A stretch of DNA of 64,000 nucleotides from positions 75,103-139,102 of the forward strand of contig JALHPZ010000012.1 in NCBI GenBank assembly GCA_022842245.1. The letters are read 5' to 3'. Position numbers and translations under genes: made by a program. This document shows positions 26,346 through 35,639 of the stretch, one piece after another. This stretch comes from Gemmataceae bacterium. GTDB lineage: Bacteria > Planctomycetota > Planctomycetia > Gemmatales > Gemmataceae. The notes beneath the pieces are model-generated. The model saw only the letters and a list, made by a program, of their open reading frames with translations, was not told where the DNA came from and searched no databases. Positions within the stretch are counted from its first letter, which is position 1. Each line of letters opens with the position of its first letter.

Positions 26346-28172
26346 TCAGGATCGGTCCAGTCGGCGCGACAGTTCGAGGTCGGCGGGAAAGGTCGAGTCC
26401 CAGTGGTTCTCGGCGGTCCAGCGCTCGAGCATTTGGAAGCTACCCCGGAATCGCTCGGCCCGCATACCAGCCAGAATCGCCCCCTCGACGTTTTCGACAC
26501 GGTCGTCCATCAAAACGTGATGCCATGGCGGCAAATGTGTTTGGAGACAAATCTCGCGGAAAAACTTCGGGTCTGGCTTGCGTGAACGGATGCGGAACGA
26601 AAGGAACAACCGATTCGCCATGCCGATCAATTTCGGGTAATTCTGTTCGATCCAGGCCCAATGACTCTCGTTGGTATTCGAGCAGATCGCGACGGAGATC
26701 CCACGTTCCTGCATCTTGTGAATGAATGATTTGGCCTCCGGGTGTTCCTTCGAGAAGATGTTGTTCCAGATCATTCGGAATTGATCGAATGGGAAATTAC
26801 AGCTGAATCGCGTGCAGAATTCGTCGTGCAGCCATTCGATGCCGTGGTCGTTGGTTTCGAGGAGTTCGTTCCTGGTCCCGCCTTCGAGTTTTTCTTTGAA
26901 TAGAAAATGGTCGAAATCGTTTGCGTTCCATTCTCGACTCGGTTCGGTGTTGGTGAGGAACTCCCATATTTCCGTTGCGACCTTATCGTGGTTGAAAGGA
27001 ATCAGGACTTTGCCGAGATCGAGCAGGATCCACCTTCCTTGCCAAAGGTTTTCGAAGTGGCTGGCGCCGATCGCGTAGAGTGGCGAGCGGACATCGACAT
27101 GGACGTAGTTGATCGCATTGCCGACGGCGGAATTCAGGTATGGGTGAAAGATCATCTCTTCCTGATTGAACAGCATGTAACTCGCGATTTCGTAACTCGT
27201 CCGTATGTACAAGTTGTCGTGGATCTTCCTTGAATTCGTCGCCTTGTCCAGACTGTTCGTAATCTCACGGGCGGTGGCGACGACGTCTTCCCGTAGCGGA
27301 TTGAGTTCATAGGTTTCACGGGCGAACGCCGACGGGGAAGCGGGATCGAGATAGAGGACCCGCACGGGATTGCCCGCGCCGCCGTTGGGTTTGTACTTCA
27401 ACACGTCTTCGATCGCGGATCCGAACAAATTCCCGAACAGGTCGCGATTGGCCACGCCGGCAATCGTGAGCTGGCCGCCGGGCTTTTTGGCGTTCTTGAA
27501 AATCCGGTCCACGATCGTTTTCGCTTCCTCCGATGTTCTCGGTCCAATCAATTTTTGGACGGGGTCCACCGGTGGCAGATCTTCTAATTTGGCGTCCGTG
27601 TTCTTGCGCAGCATGAACAACTCGGCGAATCCCCAGTCTTTCACCAGCTCACGCAATCCGATCGAATCCAGAGCGTAGTCGGTGACCTGGAGTTCCATTT
27701 GTGTCTTGAAGGATCCGGTAGCCCAGATTTCGTTGAGGCGAACAATCGGTTCGATCCGTGCCGTATGCGTGACATTCATGCCAAATGCGTTGTTCCGATT
27801 CGTGAACGGATCGATTCCGAAAAAGACGGGAGCGGCATGCAAGGCGATCCGGATGCCGAAATCTTCCGGCGTCGTGGCCGTCGACATGTGTTCGGACCAT
27901 GACTTCTTGCGGAAGTACTCCCTCAAGTCCCAAGCGGCATCCGCCGCCACTCCGGGAGACTTGAACACGGCATAGATCGCATCGCCCCAGGTATTCACGC
28001 AAACAAGGTTCCTTCGCTTCAGGAACCTCGCCAGTTGCGGGAATACCAGACGGTTGAATCGCTGGAGCAGGTCGGGAGAGAGCTTGCTGTATCCCTTGAT
28101 GTCGGAAAACAGCAAGGCGACCATTTCCTCTTCTGCCACAATGGCGGAATCGCGGGAGGTAGCTCTGGCCAT
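26346..28172 (-). CDS. class III nucleotidyl cyclase - central domain - HAD hydrolase fusion
   Basis: I chose the ATG at 28172 (608 residues), the last one before the cyclase domain. Residues about 16-185 are a class III cyclase with metal Asp24 (FSDIKGYSKLS) and Asp64 (NTWGDAIYAVF). In the NVTHTARIE block Arg139 is kept, but the usual transition-state Asn position is Thr. Residues about 215-378 form a domain with LTIAGVANRD and VRVLYLDPASPSAFAR, possibly related to PLD-like sensor domains. Residues about 380-608 are a YihX-like HAD phosphatase (LLDLGKVLIPFN, AICSNTNESHW, RKPDPKFF, MDDRVENVEGA). The protein is soluble. The gene is A+T-richer than its neighbours. The cyclic product and HAD substrate are unknown. 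Confidence 0.8.
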   Translation of the reverse strand: MARATSRDSAIVAEEEMVALLFSDIKGYSKLSPDLLQRFNRLVFPQLARFLKRRNLVCVNTWGDAIYAVFKSPGVAADAAWDLREYFRKKSWSEHMSTATTPEDFGIRIALHAAPVFFGIDPFTNRNNAFGMNVTHTARIEPIVRLNEIWATGSFKTQMELQVTDYALDSIGLRELVKDWGFAELFMLRKNTDAKLEDLPPVDPVQKLIGPRTSEEAKTIVDRIFKNAKKPGGQLTIAGVANRDLFGNLFGSAIEDVLKYKPNGGAGNPVRVLYLDPASPSAFARETYELNPLREDVVATAREITNSLDKATNSRKIHDNLYIRTSYEIASYMLFNQEEMIFHPYLNSAVGNAINYVHVDVRSPLYAIGASHFENLWQGRWILLDLGKVLIPFNHDKVATEIWEFLTNTEPSREWNANDFDHFLFKEKLEGGTRNELLETNDHGIEWLHDEFCTRFSCNFPFDQFRMIWNNIFSKEHPEAKSFIHKMQERGISVAICSNTNESHWAWIEQNYPKLIGMANRLFLSFRIRSRKPDPKFFREICLQTHLPPWHHVLMDDRVENVEGAILAGMRAERFRGSFQMLERWTAENHWDSTFPADLELSRRLDRS

Positions 28173-28299
28173 GGAGGTGCCCGGTGGGAGGCGGTGGTGC
28201 GACCGGCCCCGGCATTCTAGCCGAACCCGCGCGGCGCCGCGACTGTCCGTTTCCCCGAACCGCATGAGTTCGTAGAATGCCAACTGGCGGTAATTGCTC

Positions 28300-28328
28300 T
28301 TGCAACACTAGGGGCGAGGGCCTACGTT
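28300..28328 (+). promoter_or_regulatory. promoter of the tRNA-tuf operon
   Basis: TTGCAA at 28300-28305 and TACGTT at 28323-28328 are 17 bases apart and end 19 bases before the first tRNA. Position and spacing fit a stable-RNA promoter. Confidence 0.6.
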
Positions 28329-28347
28329 GGACTCTCCGGCGATCGAC

Positions 28348-28419
28348 GCCAGCTTAGCTCAGCGGTAGAGCAACGGTTTTGTAAACCGTTGGTCGTGGGT
28401 TCAATTCCCACAGCTGGCT
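28348..28419 (+). tRNA. tRNA-Thr (anticodon TGT)
   Basis: Full cloverleaf of 72 bases: acceptor GCCAGCT pairs with AGCTGGC, and anticodon TGT sits in a stem ACGGT/ACCGT. CCA is not encoded. It is the first of four tRNAs before tuf. Confidence 0.95.
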
Positions 28420-28451
28420 CTGGACCGACGACGGGCGGTGCGCGGATTCAC

Positions 28452-28534
28452 GGGTAGGTGGCAGAGCGGTCAATTGCACCAGACTGTAAATCTGGCCTCT
28501 AACGAGTTCGGGGGTTCGAATCCCTCCCTACCCA
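28452..28534 (+). tRNA. tRNA-Tyr (anticodon GTA)
   Basis: An 83-base tRNA with a long variable arm, acceptor GGGTAGG/CCTACCC, anticodon GTA in stem CCAGA/TCTGG. The long arm is normal for bacterial tRNA-Tyr. Confidence 0.95.
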
Positions 28535-28541
28535 CTGGGAA

Positions 28542-28626
28542 GAAATGCGGAACGCGAAGTGCGGAATTCGGAATGAAAACTGACTTTTGATTTCATTCCG
28601 CAATCCGAAATCCGCATTCCGAATTC
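28542..28626. repeat. imperfect hairpin repeat between tRNA genes
   Basis: The arms 28542-28578 and 28591-28626 are built from GCGGAATTCGGAATG-type units and pair imperfectly. It lies inside the tRNA operon, between the Tyr and Gly tRNAs. It is related to the hairpins at 30236 and 47569. Confidence 0.8.
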
Positions 28627-28632
28627 GAGCAT

Positions 28633-28704
28633 GCGGGCGTAGCTCAGCGGTAGAGCTCTTGCCTTCCAAGCAAGATGTCGTGGGTTCAAATCCCATCGCC
28701 CGCT
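28633..28704 (+). tRNA. tRNA-Gly (anticodon TCC)
   Basis: A 72-base cloverleaf, acceptor GCGGGCG/CGCCCGC, anticodon TCC in stem TTGC/GCAA. Confidence 0.95.
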
Positions 28705-28779
28705 CTGGCCAAATCGCTAAATCGCCCGTAAGACTCTCCGGGCCGATAAATTCGGCCGAGGGAGTCACTTTCCTCCTTT

Positions 28780-28854
<75 letters not shown>

Positions 28855-28993
28855 CGGCCGGGCGTGGTTTTCGAGTTCAATCAGACGGACGGCGGACCAC
28901 ACGGCGGGTGACGGTCGTTGCGTGGGGCAGCGGCCAATGACTATCCACGGCGCGACCCATCCACCACAGGTCGGCATTACCCGGAGATTTGCG

Positions 28994-30229
<1,236 letters not shown>

Positions 30230-30235
30230 GTTGAA

Positions 30236-30363
30236 CAGTGCGGAGTGCGGAGTGCGGAGTGCGGAGTGAAATCCAAAAAACGGCGAGATCGGGACTTTTG
30301 GAAGTCCGTTCCGTCAGGGGTTTTGGTCTTCACTCCGCACTCCGCACTCCGAACTCCGCACTG
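30236..30363. repeat. 35-base-pair hairpin repeat between tuf and tRNA-Trp
   Basis: The left arm 30236-30270 (five tandem GCGGAGT-type units) pairs with 30329-30363 over 35 bases with one mismatch. The loop is 58 bases. It begins six bases after the tuf stop and ends four bases before tRNA-Trp. It could terminate, attenuate or direct processing, or it could be a mobile repeat. Confidence 0.9.
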
Positions 30364-30367
30364 GAAT

Positions 30368-30440
<73 letters not shown>

Positions 30441-30552
30441 CTCCCCCGACACCGCTCGACCCCGTGCCCGACCGGCGCGGGGTTTTTGGCACAAATGCGG
30501 TCCGTTGCACGACGCGATCGACCGCCGCATTCTCCGGTACCGAAGGACGGTC

Positions 30553-31500
30553 ATGGCCACCGCAGCCTTGCAATCCCCACCGCCGCCGACCACGCCCGCC
30601 AGCGACAAGGCGAAGCTTCTCGCCGCCAGCGCCGTCGGTGCCGCGTTCATTCTCGCCGGCGTCGGACTCGCCGGTTACGGCGTCCCGACCCTCTTCCGAG
30701 GCGTGAATCTCGGCAACGGCTTCATCACCGCGTTCCTCCGCGTCGCCCTGCAACTCGCCGCCATCGGCGGTCTGGCCTTCCTCGGCGGCAAGATCGCGGG
30801 TGCCAACCCGCCCAAAGGTCTCCGCGGCGGCATCTTCCTGATCATCAGCGCCGTCGCCACCCTGTTCTTCCTCGTTCGTGCCGCCGCCTTCAACTTCGGC
30901 GATATCTTCGGTGCCGTCGTCGCCGCCGCCCTCGTCTTCGGACTTGTCCGGCTCATCACCGGCCGACGCGGTATCGCGTGGATGCACGCCCTTGAAGAGC
31001 AAGGCTGGTTCCACACCAATTCCTACAAGCGGTCCCAGGGCCGCAAGATGCGACAGTACACCCTCGTTGGCATCGCCGGCATCGGCCTCAGCGGAACCTG
31101 GGCCCTCATGCACTCCGACCTCCTCGCCGGTGATTTGGTCTACCGCATGCCTTTCGGATTACCGAACCTCGCCGTCCTCACCGACGCCCAGTTCGCCGTC
31201 CCGCTCCTGCTCGCCCTCGCCGTCCTCTGGGTCGCCTGGCGAGCCGTCAACATCCCGGCGTTTGCCGACTTCCTCATCGCCACCGAAGCCGAGATGAACA
31301 AGGTTTCGTGGTCGTCCCGTAAACGCCTGGTGCAGGACACCATCGTCGTCCTCGTGACGACGCTCCTGCTCACGATGTTCCTCCTCGTCATCGACCTGTT
31401 CTGGGGCTGGTTCCTCGCCGACCTGCTCGGCGTTCTGCCCAAGGCCGATCCGAGCAAAGTCAAGCCTTCCGACGTGGCCGGCGAAACTCGACCGTGGTAA
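30553..31500 (+). CDS. secE: SecE translocase subunit with a large N-terminal membrane extension
   Basis: The C-terminal 85 or so residues are SecE, the essential clamp of the SecYEG channel: FLIATEAEMNKVSW, then KRLVQDTIVVLVTTLLLTMF and one membrane helix. Typical SecE has about 65-130 residues with one to three helices. Here about 230 extra residues add roughly six hydrophobic segments. The ATG at 30553 has AAGGA five bases upstream; an in-frame ATG at 30505 lacks one. Position between tRNA-Trp and nusG confirms identity. The role of the extension is unknown. Confidence 0.9.
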   Translation: MATAALQSPPPPTTPASDKAKLLAASAVGAAFILAGVGLAGYGVPTLFRGVNLGNGFITAFLRVALQLAAIGGLAFLGGKIAGANPPKGLRGGIFLIISAVATLFFLVRAAAFNFGDIFGAVVAAALVFGLVRLITGRRGIAWMHALEEQGWFHTNSYKRSQGRKMRQYTLVGIAGIGLSGTWALMHSDLLAGDLVYRMPFGLPNLAVLTDAQFAVPLLLALAVLWVAWRAVNIPAFADFLIATEAEMNKVSWSSRKRLVQDTIVVLVTTLLLTMFLLVIDLFWGWFLADLLGVLPKADPSKVKPSDVAGETRPW

Positions 31501-31532
31501 CTCGCGGCCCCCAACGACTCCGGTAACGCATC

Positions 31533-32441
31533 ATGACCACCGAAGACACGATTCCCGAACCCGTCCCCGCATCCGAACCGGTTTCCGAGCCGGTCGCGGA
31601 ACCCGCGCCGGTCGTCGAAGAGTCCGTCGTTACGGCGGAAGCCGCGCCGATCCCGTCCGAGGAAACCGTGGTCGAGATGGCTGCGGATCCGGTGGCCGAT
31701 GCGGTGCCGTCCGACGCAGCGCCCGAGCCTGCGCCGAAGCTTAAGCGAGCGAAGAAGGAAAAACCCGCCGAGGCTGCACCAGCCGCCGAAGTGGCCCCGG
31801 CCGCCGAGGGTGCGCCCGAAGCCGACAGCAAGAAGAAATGGTACGTCGTGAAGGTGGCGAGCGGGCAGGAAGACTCCATCAAGGCGCGCCTGGAGCGCAA
31901 GATCAAGGTCGAATCGCTCGAACAGTATGTCGCCCAGATCGTGATTCCCGTCGAGCGCGTCACCGAAATCAAGAAGACCACCAAGAAGAACGAGGACGGC
32001 GAAAAGGTCACGAAGGAAAAGCGCGTCATCAAGGAACGCAAGAAGTACCCCGGCTACCTGATGGCCGAAGTCGAGTTCAACGATCAGGTGCTCTACCTCT
32101 TCCGCGAAACCCCCGGCGTCGGCGATTTCGTCGGCGGTGGACCCGGCAAGCCCCCCGCCCCGATGACCGACTACGAAGTCCAGCGCATGCTCGGCAACGA
32201 AGTCTCGATCAAGGACGGCGGACCGCAGAAGACCAAACCGAAGCTCAAGGTGAAGATCGACCTCGAACGCGGCGACAAGGTCCGCCTCCGCGACGGCGCC
32301 TTCGCCGGCACCGAGGGCGAAGTGCTCGAGATCGCCGAGGCCAAGGACGACGACACGCCAAAGATCACCGTGAAGGTCCAGTTCTGGGGCCGCGACGTGA
32401 AGATCGACAACCTGGAATTCTGGCAGGTCGACAAGGTCTAG
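31533..32441 (+). CDS. nusG: transcription elongation/antitermination factor NusG with N-terminal extension
   Basis: NusG binds RNA polymerase and couples it to Rho or the ribosome. The NGN domain starts at about residue 103 (KKWYVVKVASGQEDSIK) and includes KYPGYLMAEVEF. The KOW domain is near 248-300 (LERGDKVRLRDGAFAGTEGEV). The protein has 302 residues, against about 180 in most bacteria. The extra parts are an Ala/Pro/Glu-rich N-terminal 100 residues and a Lys-rich insert in the NGN domain. It lies 32 bases after secE. The usual rplK does not follow. Confidence 0.95.
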   Translation: MTTEDTIPEPVPASEPVSEPVAEPAPVVEESVVTAEAAPIPSEETVVEMAADPVADAVPSDAAPEPAPKLKRAKKEKPAEAAPAAEVAPAAEGAPEADSKKKWYVVKVASGQEDSIKARLERKIKVESLEQYVAQIVIPVERVTEIKKTTKKNEDGEKVTKEKRVIKERKKYPGYLMAEVEFNDQVLYLFRETPGVGDFVGGGPGKPPAPMTDYEVQRMLGNEVSIKDGGPQKTKPKLKVKIDLERGDKVRLRDGAFAGTEGEVLEIAEAKDDDTPKITVKVQFWGRDVKIDNLEFWQVDKV

Positions 32442-32459
32442 TACCCGACCCGGACCGAC

Positions 32460-32492
32460 GACTTCCGAAGTCCGGCTTCGACTTCGGAAGTC
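32460..32492. terminator. hairpin after nusG
   Basis: A perfect 13-base inverted repeat (32460-32472 with 32480-32492) lies 18 bases after the nusG stop and 25 bases past the convergent gene's stop. It has no immediate T-run; it probably ends the secE-nusG transcript. Confidence 0.6.
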
Positions 32493-32517
32493 CATCGTTT
32501 CCGGCTCGCGACTCCGC

Positions 32518-32922
32518 TTACTTCTTCTCGTCCTTCTTTTCCTCTTTCTTCTCGTCCGGCACGTGCGTCGCGCGGGTCGTCTTCTTCAGCCAGATCGTGA
32601 GCGACTTGTCGTCGCTCGCCACGAACACGCGGCCTTCCCATTTCTCTTCCTGATACTTGCCGGTCAGCCACTTCACTTCCTTCTTGGTCTTGTCGAACTC
32701 GTAGGTCCCCTCGCCGGCGAGTTTGCCTCCGGGCAGGTAGACCTTGTATTTGCCATCCTTTTCAAGGACGAAGTGACCGAGGAACAACGGCGGCCGGTTG
32801 GACGCGCCGTAAGCGCGCACGTTGTAGCGGCCGAGTTTCGGTTCCCCCGGCTCGTCGGCGGCCCTCGCGATGGCCGGATGGAACAATACGGCGGACAGCA
32901 GCAGGCAGCGAAGCGTGGGCAT
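32518..32922 (-). CDS. small exported protein of unknown function
   Basis: The 134-residue protein has a signal peptide (cleavage near AIARAADE, about residue 21). A single domain with beta-strand character follows (GHFVLEKDGKYKVYLPGGK, GTYEFDKTKKEVKW). It ends in a Lys/Glu-rich tail (EKKEEKKDEKK). I do not recognise the family. It is monocistronic and convergent with nusG. Confidence 0.75.
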   Translation of the reverse strand: MPTLRCLLLSAVLFHPAIARAADEPGEPKLGRYNVRAYGASNRPPLFLGHFVLEKDGKYKVYLPGGKLAGEGTYEFDKTKKEVKWLTGKYQEEKWEGRVFVASDDKSLTIWLKKTTRATHVPDEKKEEKKDEKK

Positions 32923-33505
32923 GGCGGGCGCTCGGGAAAGAGGTACGGTATGGATGAACGGTAAACCGTTTCTGAGCGGGCGTCAACGAGAAACACGGGC
33001 ACGGCGGCACGATCGACGGGGGCTTATTGCGTCGCGCGAGGAATGCAATCGCAAACGCGGCGGCTGTCACCTCCCGTGTTTTCGACCTACTCGAAACCCA
33101 GTTACCCGGATCACAGACTTTCCACATAAAGACCAAACCTTGGCTACCGCAACGATCAAATCGTTCTTCCCGTGGAACCCTTCAGGCCGCTGAACCTGCG
33201 GCTTTGGGAAGCGGGGGCAGTTCGCCGGTTTCCACCAGCGATTCCAAGGCCGACGGCGACGATGAGTTCGAGGAGTCCTGCCGCAAGATCGTCGAGTGTC
33301 ACGATCGTCGCCGTCGGTGCGACGGAGAGGATACCGGTGCGAAAAGCGCGGACGAACTACGGATCGAGGGAACCCGCCACGACGACAAATCGTCGCACCG
33401 AAAATGCACAAGCGCCGTTCCACGGGATGAAGGGTTTACGTTCAATGAATCCCGTGACGCGATCGCGAGGAAGTGAGGATCCTCGCGATCGCGGATACTC
33501 ATAGA
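32923..33505. other. 583-base gap without a supportable gene
   Basis: Several short frames are open on both strands, but none has a start with a ribosome site or protein-like composition. A minus-strand frame ending near 33191 reads like the end of a protein (LESLVETGELPPLPKA) and might be a gene remnant. A perfect 13-base hairpin at 33459-33492 lies just past the stop of the MJ0042 gene and may be its terminator. Confidence 0.5.
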
Positions 33506-34672
33506 TCAATCGAATTCGTCGGCGTAGTCGGATCGACACATCACGATCATCGCGAAGATGCCGTATCCGAGCGTACTCATCAGCCCAAATAGCATCATCA
33601 GTACCGCGTCGAAGGGCGGAGTGACGGGTAAGAAGAAGAACAAGCGCATGGTCACGTACAACAGATATAGACCGCCCAAGATGCCAATTGACGCGCAGAT
33701 GATGACAAGGATTCGGCCCACCCCTTTGCGTTGAAGGGCAAAAACGCCTCCGAGAATATGCAGTACGGACATCAGTACGGTCGGAATGCCGCAGCAGAGC
33801 GTTGCTCCCAACAGGATGTTCTCAGCTTGTTCGCGACCAGGATTGAAACCGCCGCGAGGTACCCCGCCCAGCACACCTAGAGCGGTCGTGAAGCCGAAGA
33901 ATATCATACCAGCCAACAGTAGCCACATAACGCCGACGATGATCGTCATCACGCTCGCAGCCGTCACGGCACCGCTACGCTCGCCATTGCCTCCGGAGCG
34001 GCGGCGCGAGCGACGGCGGCGCGGGCGGTCGTCGTAGTCATCATCGTCGTCGTCATCCCGGCGCGAACCGCGACGGCGTGACGGTCGGTCGTCATCCTCG
34101 TCGTCGTCCCGACGCGAGACCGGAGGCTTGCCGCGACGGGAGGGCCGCTCGTCGTCGTCGTCGTCCCGACGCGAGCTGCGGCGCTTGGACGGTCGTTCCT
34201 CCTCCTCATCCTCGTCTCGTCGACGGCGGCGCGGTCGGTCGTCGTCGTCCACCTCGTCGCGGTCGCGGCGGGGCTTGGGCTTACCCTCGAAGTCGAGGTT
34301 GGCATTCGACTTCCGCCCCGAGGGCGCGGGCGGAGGCGCCGGCGGGCGGGTCCCGGCGCGGGCGGAGGCGAAAACGGTTTTGCAGTACGGACACTCAACG
34401 TCGTTGCCGAGATCCGAGGCGGCCACCGAGAGTTTCGTCTGGCACTTCGGGCATGGGTCGATCTCGACCGGCGCGTTCGGATCGGCTTCGGGTTGCGGCG
34501 CGGAAGGTTGCGGGACGGGAATCGGCGGCGGAAGCGGCGGCGGTGTCGCGGCGGCTTCCGCCGCCGGAATGATGAACGCGGCCCCGCACTTCGGGCATTT
34601 CCCGGATTTGCCGGCCTTCGCGTCGTCGACGGAAAAAGTGGACGAGCAGCCCGGACACGCGAATCGAATCAT
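33506..34672 (-). CDS. MJ0042 zinc-ribbon membrane protein with Asp/Arg-rich linker
   Basis: The 388-residue protein starts with an MJ0042-type zinc ribbon (FACPGCSSTFSVDDAKAGK, CPKCGAAF). A Pro-rich stretch and a second ribbon (CPKCQTKL, CPYCKTVF) follow. Then come about 100 residues of alternating Asp/Glu and Arg blocks with RPSRR units. Four membrane segments occupy about 245-385. The ribbons and charged linker should be cytoplasmic. Function unknown; MJ0042 proteins with such linkers are common in planctomycetes. The linker closely resembles the N-terminus of the DUF1559 protein at 8.5-9.5 kb. Confidence 0.85.
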   Translation of the reverse strand: MIRFACPGCSSTFSVDDAKAGKSGKCPKCGAAFIIPAAEAAATPPPLPPPIPVPQPSAPQPEADPNAPVEIDPCPKCQTKLSVAASDLGNDVECPYCKTVFASARAGTRPPAPPPAPSGRKSNANLDFEGKPKPRRDRDEVDDDDRPRRRRRDEDEEEERPSKRRSSRRDDDDDERPSRRGKPPVSRRDDDEDDDRPSRRRGSRRDDDDDDDYDDRPRRRRSRRRSGGNGERSGAVTAASVMTIIVGVMWLLLAGMIFFGFTTALGVLGGVPRGGFNPGREQAENILLGATLCCGIPTVLMSVLHILGGVFALQRKGVGRILVIICASIGILGGLYLLYVTMRLFFFLPVTPPFDAVLMMLFGLMSTLGYGIFAMIVMCRSDYADEFD

Positions 34673-34797
34673 CGCCCCCTCGGGTTCGCGGCGGTTCGCC
34701 CCTGTGGCGAAATGTCAGTGTCGGGCCGGTCGCGCGGTTGGTCAAGGTGCCGCGTTCGCCGGCGCGCCGAATCTCGCCCGCGACGCCCGGCGCGATC

Positions 34798-35577
34798 CTA
34801 ACCGGCCCGGCCGAACAACCGGTCGGCGTTCGCTGTGGTGATCAAGCCGATCTCGTCGGTGGTAACACCGCGGAGATCGGCCAGGCGCGCGGCGGTGTGT
34901 GCCACGTATGCCGGCTCGTTCCGCTTCCCCCGCATCGGCACCGGCGCGAGGTACGGCGCGTCGGTCTCCACGAGCAGGCGATCCGCCGGAACGCTCGCGG
35001 CCACGGCGCGCACGTCGTCCGCGGTCTTGTAGGTCAGCATGCCGGCGAACGAGACGTGCAGGCCCATTGCGAGGAACATACCGGCATGTGCGGCGTCGCC
35101 GCAATACGAGTGCATGATGCCGCGGATCGGACCGTGACGGTCGAAGTGCGTTCGCAGCATCCGCGCCACGTCGGCCTCGGCCTCGCGGCAATGGATCGCG
35201 ACCGGCTTGCCGAGTCGCCGCGCGAGTTCCAGGTGCCGGTCGAACCACTCCTCCTGCGTCGGGAACGGGGCGCGGTCCCAGTGCCGGTCCAGACCGGTCT
35301 CGCCGATGGCGACGACTCGCGGGTCGGCCGCAAGCGCCGCGATCACGTCCCAGTCGCCGGGCGCGGCGGCCGCGGATTCGTTCGGGTGGACTCCGACGGC
35401 GGCGCGCAGCCACGGGCGGTCGGCCACCAGACGGACAGTCGCGCGGCTCGTGGCGAGGTCGATGCCCAGCGACAGGATGCCGACGACGCCCGCCGCGGCG
35501 GCGCGGTCCAGCACGGCCGGCAAATCCTCCGCGAAACGCTCGTCGTAAAGGTGGGCGTGGGTATCGAAGAGCGTCAA
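34798..35577 (-). CDS. tatD: TatD-family metal-dependent deoxyribonuclease
   Basis: The 259-residue protein has the full TatD metal set: FDTHAHLYD at the N-terminus, GETGLDRHWD, PVAIHCREAEAD, MHSYCGD and ETDAPYLAPVP. TatD enzymes are exonucleases linked to DNA repair and tRNA or peptide quality control. I chose the TTG at 35577, with GGAG six bases upstream and LTLFDTHAH as expected; the frame stays open upstream into the next gene. It lies 62 bases after the last pilus-type gene. Confidence 0.92.
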   Translation of the reverse strand: MTLFDTHAHLYDERFAEDLPAVLDRAAAAGVVGILSLGIDLATSRATVRLVADRPWLRAAVGVHPNESAAAAPGDWDVIAALAADPRVVAIGETGLDRHWDRAPFPTQEEWFDRHLELARRLGKPVAIHCREAEADVARMLRTHFDRHGPIRGIMHSYCGDAAHAGMFLAMGLHVSFAGMLTYKTADDVRAVAASVPADRLLVETDAPYLAPVPMRGKRNEPAYVAHTAARLADLRGVTTDEIGLITTANADRLFGRAG

Positions 35578-35639
35578 ACCGTGGCTCCGAAAACGACGAT
35601 GGGGGCCGATCGGCCCCCGTCGCCAGTCACATGCGGTTG

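Noticed and set aside
26346-28172. Pycsar-type anti-phage cyclase system
   Set aside because: The cyclase is class III, as in Pycsar, but no separate effector gene with a cyclic-nucleotide-binding domain lies next to it, and the fused HAD domain is not a known Pycsar effector.
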